In this document: one piece after another, positions 57,655-64,000 of the stretch
Layout of the letters: each line of letters opens with the position of its first letter
How positions within the stretch are numbered: the first letter of the stretch is position 1
Assembly: GCF_019393635.1 (NCBI RefSeq)
Contig: NC_057867.1
Span: 1,010,527-1,074,526 of the forward strand
Origin: Dromiciops gliroides
Taxonomy: Eukaryota; Chordata; Mammalia; Microbiotheria; Microbiotheriidae
Length of the DNA stretch: 64,000 nt
Direction: 5' to 3'
Made by a program: the position numbers and the translations under genes
Notes under the pieces: generated by a model
The model's input: the letters and a program-made list of their open reading frames with translations, nothing else
Database searches by the model: none
What the model was told of the DNA's origin: nothing

Positions 57655-60600
57655 ATGGCGGCCTCCCCGGGGAGCGGAGGAGCGGCGGGGGTGGCCGAAG
57701 ACGAGGAGCAGCGGGAGGTAGTCCGGGTTCGAGTCAAGGTGAGGCCGCCAGGAGGAGGGCGGCTCCAGACGGGGGCCGGCCGGGAGCGGGGGAGGGGGGC
57801 GGCGGTCACGTGAGACCCTGGAGGCCTGGGAGGACGGCCCACGACCGGGACCCCAGAGGCGGTTGGGCCAGCCCCGCTCATTTCACAGCCAGGGTGAGGG
57901 GCCTCCGTGTTAGGCATTGACCCCTCAGAACCCCAAGGCCCCCTCAAGCTCTCAAGACAAGGGTCCGAACCGAATGTAACTAACTCCGGGAAGCAGGCGC
58001 CGACCCCCCCCCCGTGACCTTGGTCCTACCCTCTCTGGGCCTCAGTTTCTCCAATTGGAAACAGAACAGGCTCTTCCAAGAGCTCTACCTTCACATTCCA
58101 GTGCGCCTGTAGGGTCAGTCAGTGGAACAGATGTGGGGCCTGGCCCTTTATGGGGGCATTCGAGACACCGGGAGAGTGGGCATGGGCCCCAGAGAGAGGT
58201 CGGCTTAACCAAGCAGAGAAGGCATCAAACACTACATTTGGTTTTTGTTTTTGTTTTTTTTAGTGAGGCAATTGGGGTTAAGTGACTTGCCCAGGGTCAC
58301 ACAGCTAGTTAAGTATTAAGTGTCTGAGGCCGGATTTGAACTCAGGTACTCCTGACTCCAGGGCCGGTGCTCTATCCACTGCGCCATCTAGCTGCCCCTC
58401 AAACACTACATTTGGAAAGCCTGACTCTGAAAACTTTGTGTTCTTTTTTTTTTTTTTTTGGTGGGGCAATGAGGGTTAAGTGACTTGCCCAGGGTCACAC
58501 AGCTAGTAAGTATCAAGTGGCTGAGGTCGGATTTGAACTCAGGTCCTCCTGAATCCAGGGCCGGTGTTTTATCCACTGCACCACCCAGCTGCCCCTGAAA
58601 ACTTTGTGTTCTTGAGGGCCATGGGAGCCAGAGGGATTGGGGCTTCGGGGCACAGGCGGCATTTGAGTGGGGCCAGGTGCGGGCTGGGCTCTGAGAAGTG
58701 GGCCGGGGCTTCAGGAATTTGGCCTTAGGGATCTCTAGAGACTTTGCAGCTACCATTCTGTGGGTGAGCTCGAGACCAGACCTTTGGCCAATGATCACAG
58801 AAAAGATGGCAGCCTACATGGCTCATTTTGGGGGTAATGTCCTCTGGGTGACTCCCCAAGTCCAAACTGCAGTGGGGCAACAGCAAGTTCTGAACAGTTT
58901 AGCTTCTAGAAACTGGGGGAAAGGGGAGAACGCCTGGAGCTGGCTCACTCCTACCCTACCTGCTTGGATTCAGTTCAGTTCCCTGGCACAGGCAGGCAAT
59001 TTGAGCCTCAAGGCAGTACTATGTAGAAGGTCAAGGAGCCTAAGACTTCCTGCACGGCAGCACATGTGCCCCATGGGCCCAGTGAACTCTGCCTCCAGCT
59101 TGTGGTGTTGGTGGTAGATGAGCCAGCCTAAAGAAGTCTGGGATCTTAGAGGGGGTGAAGGCTTCTGGGATTTGTCACTCTTGGGAAGCCAGGCCAGCCT
59201 GCCCACTAGGATGTCCTGTCTCCCTCAGAAGTTCGAAGGCTTCCTGCAGCCTGACTTCCGGACATTTGCTGTGGATCCTCAGATCACCTCCCTAGACGTG
59301 CTACAGCATATCCTGATGCGAGCCTTCGACCTGAGTGGGTGAGCGAGCAGGCATGTGACTGATCCAGGCCAGGGCAGGCCAGCTTGGCTCCAGCTTCCCC
59401 AGCCTGACTGTGTCTGGGGCCTGACTGTGTCTGGGGCCTGACTGTGTCTGGGGCCTGACTGTGTCTGGGGCCTGACTGTGTCTGGCTACCGAGAGAAATG
59501 CTGTTCAGCAGCTGCTCTCTGGCTCTTCGTGCTCTCAGGTAGCTTTCCATTCTACTATATATGAAATACAAGTGAATTGGAGGAGGCAGAAGCTATGGGA
59601 AAACAGGCCCTGTAATTGTGTGGCAATGCATCCTCTCTGCCTTGGTGACACATACCACCACATATACTGCCAACCCTGTATTCCAGAGAGATCTCATTCC
59701 CCAAAAGGAGGAGGAAAATGATCCCTCTCAGTCAATCAGTGCTGGGCACTGTGCTAAACACCCCACATACAACATAAACTGCCAGACTGATGCTCAAGCT
59801 ATATGTGTAGATGTTTGCCACTGAAAAGCGTTCCAGTCCCCCCCTCCCTCCAAGCAAGAGCAACTAAAGTCAAGAAAATTAGCACACGTTTATTTAAGGC
59901 AAGTTAACAAACCTTTCTGAAGGGCTTTCTGAGTGCCAGGCACCATGCTGTGACCCTGGAAAGAATGATGGTCCCTGCCCTCTAGGAGGGGGGAACAACT
60001 CACCAACGGGAGCTGAAAAATCCAACGGGGCAGTAGGGGATGGGTTGGGGGAGGGAGTGTCAGGAAGAAGAGGCCCAAGCAAAGATATGAAAGAGAAAGC
60101 CCTGAACCTGGTGAGAGGGGAGGCACTTACTCTGAAAGCGATCGAGGAAGCAGAATCAAGGGTGTGCCCAAAGCCCTGCTCACTTTTCCTCAGTTGTTCT
60201 GCCTCCACTGCTGTTCTGTCTCTTCCTTCTGACATGTTGTCCCCTTGACCCAGCTCTGGTACCAGCTGCCCTTCTCACATACTGGTTCCATTTTCTTCTG
60301 CTGCTCCTCCAGCACAGCTTAGGGGTCTAGCCAAACAAAGAATCCACTGAACCCCTTCCAGCCTGGATGAAATTGTGCTCAGCTGGATAGTGTTGGAGGC
60401 TCGGGCTCTGCCCAGAGCACCTCACAAGCGGTAGGCTCCTGTCCACACAGCCTCTGTTCAGCATGAGCTAGCCAAGGGAGAGGCAGAACCTGGGCCCAGA
60501 TTGTTCCAGACCCTTCTGTCTTCCCAGGAAGAAGCATTTTGGCATCAGTTACCTGGGCCGAGAGAAGTTGGGTCCCGAGGCCTATATCCCATTGACCTCA

Positions 60601-63585
60601 GAGGGAGATCTGAGTGCAGCCTTCACTAGTGCCTCCCAGCCCTACCTACAGCTTCGAGTGGATGTCAGGCCTTTGGAAGATAGTGAGTATTGAGCCCCCA
60701 CTAAGTCCCCCCCCCTCCCTCCAGTGGGTTCATGTGCAAGTACAGATTGTAGTGAACTGGACTCACAGGTACCCTTCAGAGAGAGATGGAATTTTTCAGG
60801 CTGGTTAGCAGAAACTAGGCTAGGGTGCGGTGAGGTCTGGGATTGGGGTATTGGGGCCAAAGCCGTCCTTGGATTTCCTGGCTCTCTGAGAGAGTGGCCC
60901 AGCCCCAGCCTTTTGACTTTTCTGGAAGCTCAGCATGGTGTCTCCTTCAGGTCCCCTCTTGGAAGACTGGGATATCATCAGTCCCAAGGATGTCATCGGC
61001 ACTGACCTGCTGCCTGTGGAGAAGCGTTCCCTGACGGCTGTGGCTCTGCCTTTCACACAGTCCATCATCTCGCAGGTGTGTCAAAGCCATATTAGACTTG
61101 GAGAGCCCTGGAGGCTTCCAAGGGGGGCACACTGGGGAGCCACTGCAAGAAAATTGAATTTGACCCCACTCACTTGGAACAAATCATTTTACTTCTGAGC
61201 CTCAGTTTCCTCGTCCATAAAATGAGGAGAAACCTATTCGTTTTCCCTGTCCTATCTTTGTTAACTTAAAAATACTAGAGAAATGGGAGTACTTCTCACT
61301 GCTGCTGTCTTTCTACCCTGAACTCCAATTGCCCCTCATTTTGCCAGGTTTTCCAGTTCTCTGGTGTATCTCTCTGTGTGGGGAGGTGGAAGTGGGGACA
61401 GCGTGGAGAGCAGGTTGATCATGGGGAGCTCTTTTCCCCACCTCCTATCCCCCTTCTGTGTGTCTTCTAGGTGGGTCGGACGCTTTCCAAGGTGCAGCAG
61501 GTGCTGAGCTGGTCCTATGGGGAAGACCTCAAGCCTTTCAAACCTCCACTCAGCGATGCCGAGTTTCACACCTACCTGAATCGGGAGGGCCAGTTGTGCC
61601 GGCCTGAAGAGCTGCGGCTGCGTATTTACCATGGAGGAGTGGAGCCTTCCCTGCGCAAGGCAAGGCCAAGCTTGCTTGCCTAGCTCCTTGTCCTGGGGCT
61701 GGGGCTGGTGACTTCTGAGTGCAGCCCAAGATGACCTTCCTGTCTGAGGAAACAGGCTGCTCCCACTTCCTGGTCTTCTCCTTGGGCCTTTCCATCCTCA
61801 TCCCACATCATACCCAGTTTTGAGCCTGAAGCCTTCGGAGCAGGGTTGCTTGATGTTGCCGTAGCAACCTTGGCTAGGAGCTCTGCCTTAGCCACGGTCA
61901 GGGAGGGAAAGGGGAGTTTCTGCTAGGTGCCAGGGCCTCTCCCTTCTCTGGCGGGGGACTGTACGTGTATGTGTGTGTGCGGGCATGGACACACACCCTC
62001 ATGGGTCAGACGTGGGGTCAGAGTCTAACCAGTGTGTTAGCGCAGGCTCATTTAGCTGCTCTCCTCACTGGGCCTGTCGCTGAGCCCTGTCACCATTTGT
62101 TCTTGGCTCCAGGTAGTGTGGCGGTACTTGCTGAATGTGTACCCCGATGGTCTGACGGGCCAGGAGCGGATGGACTACATGAAACGGAAGACCGTGGAGT
62201 ACAACCAGCTGAAGAGTGAGTGGCAGCAGCGAGCCAGTGCCGAAGACTTGGAGTTCATTCGCAGCAATGTCCTCAAGGACGTGCTGCGCACAGACCGGGC
62301 TCACCCCTACTATGCAGGGCCTGAGGACAACCCCCACCTCATCGCTCTGCATGACCTGCTCACCACGTACGCTGTCACTCACCCCCAGATCTCTTACTGC
62401 CAGGGCATGAGCGACATTGCCTCCCCCATCCTGGCTGTCATGGATAATGAGGGCCATGCCTTTATCTGCTTCTGTGGCATCATGAAGCGCCTGGAGGCCA
62501 ACTTCCGCGTTGATGGGGAGGCCATGTCCGTCAAGTTCTCCCACCTGAAGCTCCTGCTCCAGTACTCTGACCCAGAATTCTATAGCTACCTCCTCTCCAC
62601 TGGGGCCGACGACCTCTTCTTTTGCTACCGTTGGCTGCTGCTTGAGCTCAAGCGGGAGTTTGCCTTTGAAGATGCTCTGAGGATGCTGGAGGTGACTTGG
62701 AGCTCCTTGCCCCCAGACCCACCTGAGAAAGAGGTAGAGCTTGTGGGCGTTCCTGCCCCAGCCCGAGATGGCGAGCAGCCTGTGCGCCAGAGGCACATGC
62801 TGAGGCCCACATACTATGCCTTGGATGAGGCCGGAGACAAGGTGCTGCAGCCAAGGGCAGAGAAGGAAGACAGCCTGGGAATGGAGGACAGTGAGGAGAC
62901 AGGCTTTAGGGGAAGGCCCGTAGCCAGACAGGCTAGTGTTGGGGACCATCAGCCTGGCAGAGCCCAGGCTGGGGAGGACAGCCAGTGGGGCATCCCTCCA
63001 CAGCTGCTGGAACAGTTGGCAGTGGAGGAGGGGGCCATGCCACCCAGCATGGTCGTTCCCTTGGCACTACCTCTTCACATGACCAAGTCCTTCTCAGCCC
63101 CTTCCCTGGCACCTTTCTCCCCATCAGCAGCTCCAGCCCCACTGTCTGCAGAGCCCGGCCAGGTCGGGGAGGAGAGCAGCAGCAGCCGAACCCCTTCAGA
63201 CAAAGGTGGCCCTCTGGGGAAGAGCCTATCTTCCCCCTGTTCGTCATCACTCCTGCCAACACTGCCACCTGCTGGGGCAGCTGTGAGCCTCCCTCCGCCC
63301 CAGGAGTTTGGCCGGGGGAATCCCTTCATGCTCTTCTTGTGCTTAGCTATACTGCTTGAGCACCGGGACCACATCATGAAGCGGAGTATGGACTACAATG
63401 AATTGGCCATGCACTTTGACCGGCTGGTGCGGAGGCACCACCTTGGGAAGGTTCTGCACCGGGCTAAGACACTGTTCGCTGACTACCTGCAGTCTGAGGT
63501 GTGGGACTCTGAGGAAGGTGATGAGGCTGCGGCAGATTCGCCACCACCTGCCGTCCCCAGCACCAGCACAGCCACAACCTCCTGA
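57655..63585 (+). CDS. TBC1D25: TBC1D25 (OATL1) Rab GTPase-activating protein (6 exons, 711 aa)
   Basis: Exons: 57655-57738, 59229-59338, 60528-60682, 60951-61075, 61471-61659, 62113-63585; 712 codons (human 688 aa). TBC1D25 is a GAP for RAB33B (and RAB34) that controls autophagosome maturation and binds LC3/GABARAP. Seen: an N-terminal ubiquitin-like region (VDPQITSLDVLQHI), the LC3-interacting motif EDWDIISPKD (W123-I126), and a TBC domain with the arginine finger in VLKDVLRTD (about R280) and the glutamine finger in SYCQGMSD (about Q318). The final block FGRGNPFMLFLCLAILLEHR is nearly invariant. The linker at about 410-570 is diverged and rich in serine and proline. The fifth intron begins with GC (AAG|GCAAGG), not GT. 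In human the gene lies well upstream of GATA1, not beside PCSK1N. Confidence 0.97.
58242..58398 (-). mobile_element. short SINE in TBC1D25 intron 1
   Basis: Complete copy with a perfect 17-bp target-site duplication TCAAACACTACATTTGG (58225-58241 and 58399-58415). Confidence 0.9.
58446..58595 (-). mobile_element. second short SINE in TBC1D25 intron 1
   Basis: Complete copy with a perfect 18-bp target-site duplication TGAAAACTTTGTGTTCTT (58428-58445 and 58596-58613), only about 50 bases from the previous SINE. Confidence 0.9.
59402..59486 (+). repeat. 17-bp minisatellite, five copies
   Basis: GCCTGACTGTGTCTGGG repeats five times head to tail; the last copy differs in its final base. It begins about 63 bases after the TBC1D25 exon 2 donor. 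Confidence 0.95.
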
Positions 63586-64000
63586 CCCCAGGAACCTTCT
63601 TCCCTCCCCAGTCTCCCCTCCCTCTCCGTCTTCTCTGTTCCAGCTGCTGCCAAGAAAGGGGATCCTGGGGGAACAAGCCGCCAGCTACCTCCCTCTGCCT
63701 CTGTCTCTGCGTTCCCCTCATATGCCCACCTCCCAAGGAAGGAAGATGATGTCTTCAGCTCTTGGTCTGCCTCCCAGCAGCTCTTGAGTCTTCCACATGT
63801 CCACCCCCAGGAGTTGCCCCCAGTCGAGAGGCTTTGCCCACTGCTGCTTTAGGAGATGGATAAAGCCGAAGGAAGCCTCTAGGCCCCCTCTTTGCTTTGA
63901 GGGGTGTTTGGTCATGGTATTTCAATGCCTTCTTCTGACTCGGCAAACACTCTTGGGGAGTGGGTTTCCTGGGCCCTGCATCTCTGTTTACATTCTCCCC
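63586..64000 (+). other. TBC1D25: TBC1D25 3' UTR (incomplete)
   Basis: Non-coding sequence after the stop codon. No AATAAA is seen before the window ends, so the transcript probably continues beyond it. Confidence 0.7.

Noticed and set aside
62065-62949. 294-codon minus-strand open frame over TBC1D25
   Set aside because: It is the antisense of the long, well-conserved TBC exon.

Overview
The window is a mammalian nuclear chromosome segment, almost certainly marsupial (metatherian). Every gene is a recognisable vertebrate orthologue with GT-AG introns. The intergenic DNA is full of marsupial-type repeats: short tRNA-derived SINEs with the head GGGGCAGCTAGGTGG, longer SINEs of the same superfamily, RTE LINEs with RTE-mobilised SINEs, marsupial L1 and old L2. 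The species cannot be fixed from this sequence. The gene content matches the human Xp11.23 GATA1 neighbourhood, which belongs to the X-conserved region.

Layout, left to right: a probable OTUD5 3' UTR (1-~960); PIM2 (+); SLC35A2 (+), with two alternative C-termini; PQBP1 (-), convergent with SLC35A2; TIMM17B (+), head-to-head with PQBP1 across a CpG-rich promoter; a 12-kb gene-poor, repeat-rich stretch (14-26.4 kb); CDK20 (+), behind a promoter with tandem CACGTGAC E-boxes; GATA1 (+), preceded by palindromic GATA-site clusters; HDAC6 (+); PCSK1N/proSAAS (-), easy to miss because its exons are short; an L1-rich stretch; a 98-base assembly gap; and TBC1D25 (+). All nine coding genes can be modelled with uninterrupted reading frames across every splice junction.

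There is no operon-like unit. The genes are a dense, mostly housekeeping block (UDP-galactose transport, splicing factor, mitochondrial import, deacetylase, Rab GAP) interleaved with tissue-restricted genes (PIM2 lymphoid, GATA1 erythroid/megakaryocytic, PCSK1N neuroendocrine). The striking points are comparative. CDK20 (human chromosome 9) sits directly upstream of GATA1. The GATA1-HDAC6-PCSK1N block is inverted relative to the PIM2-TIMM17B block compared with human. ERAS is absent between HDAC6 and PCSK1N. PQBP1 lacks the long polar repeat, HDAC6 lacks the SE14 repeat, and PCSK1N lacks the canonical LLRVKR inhibitory hexapeptide. I found no wholly new biological system. Exon coordinates were derived by hand and checked for phase; transcript ends are inferred from poly(A) signals.
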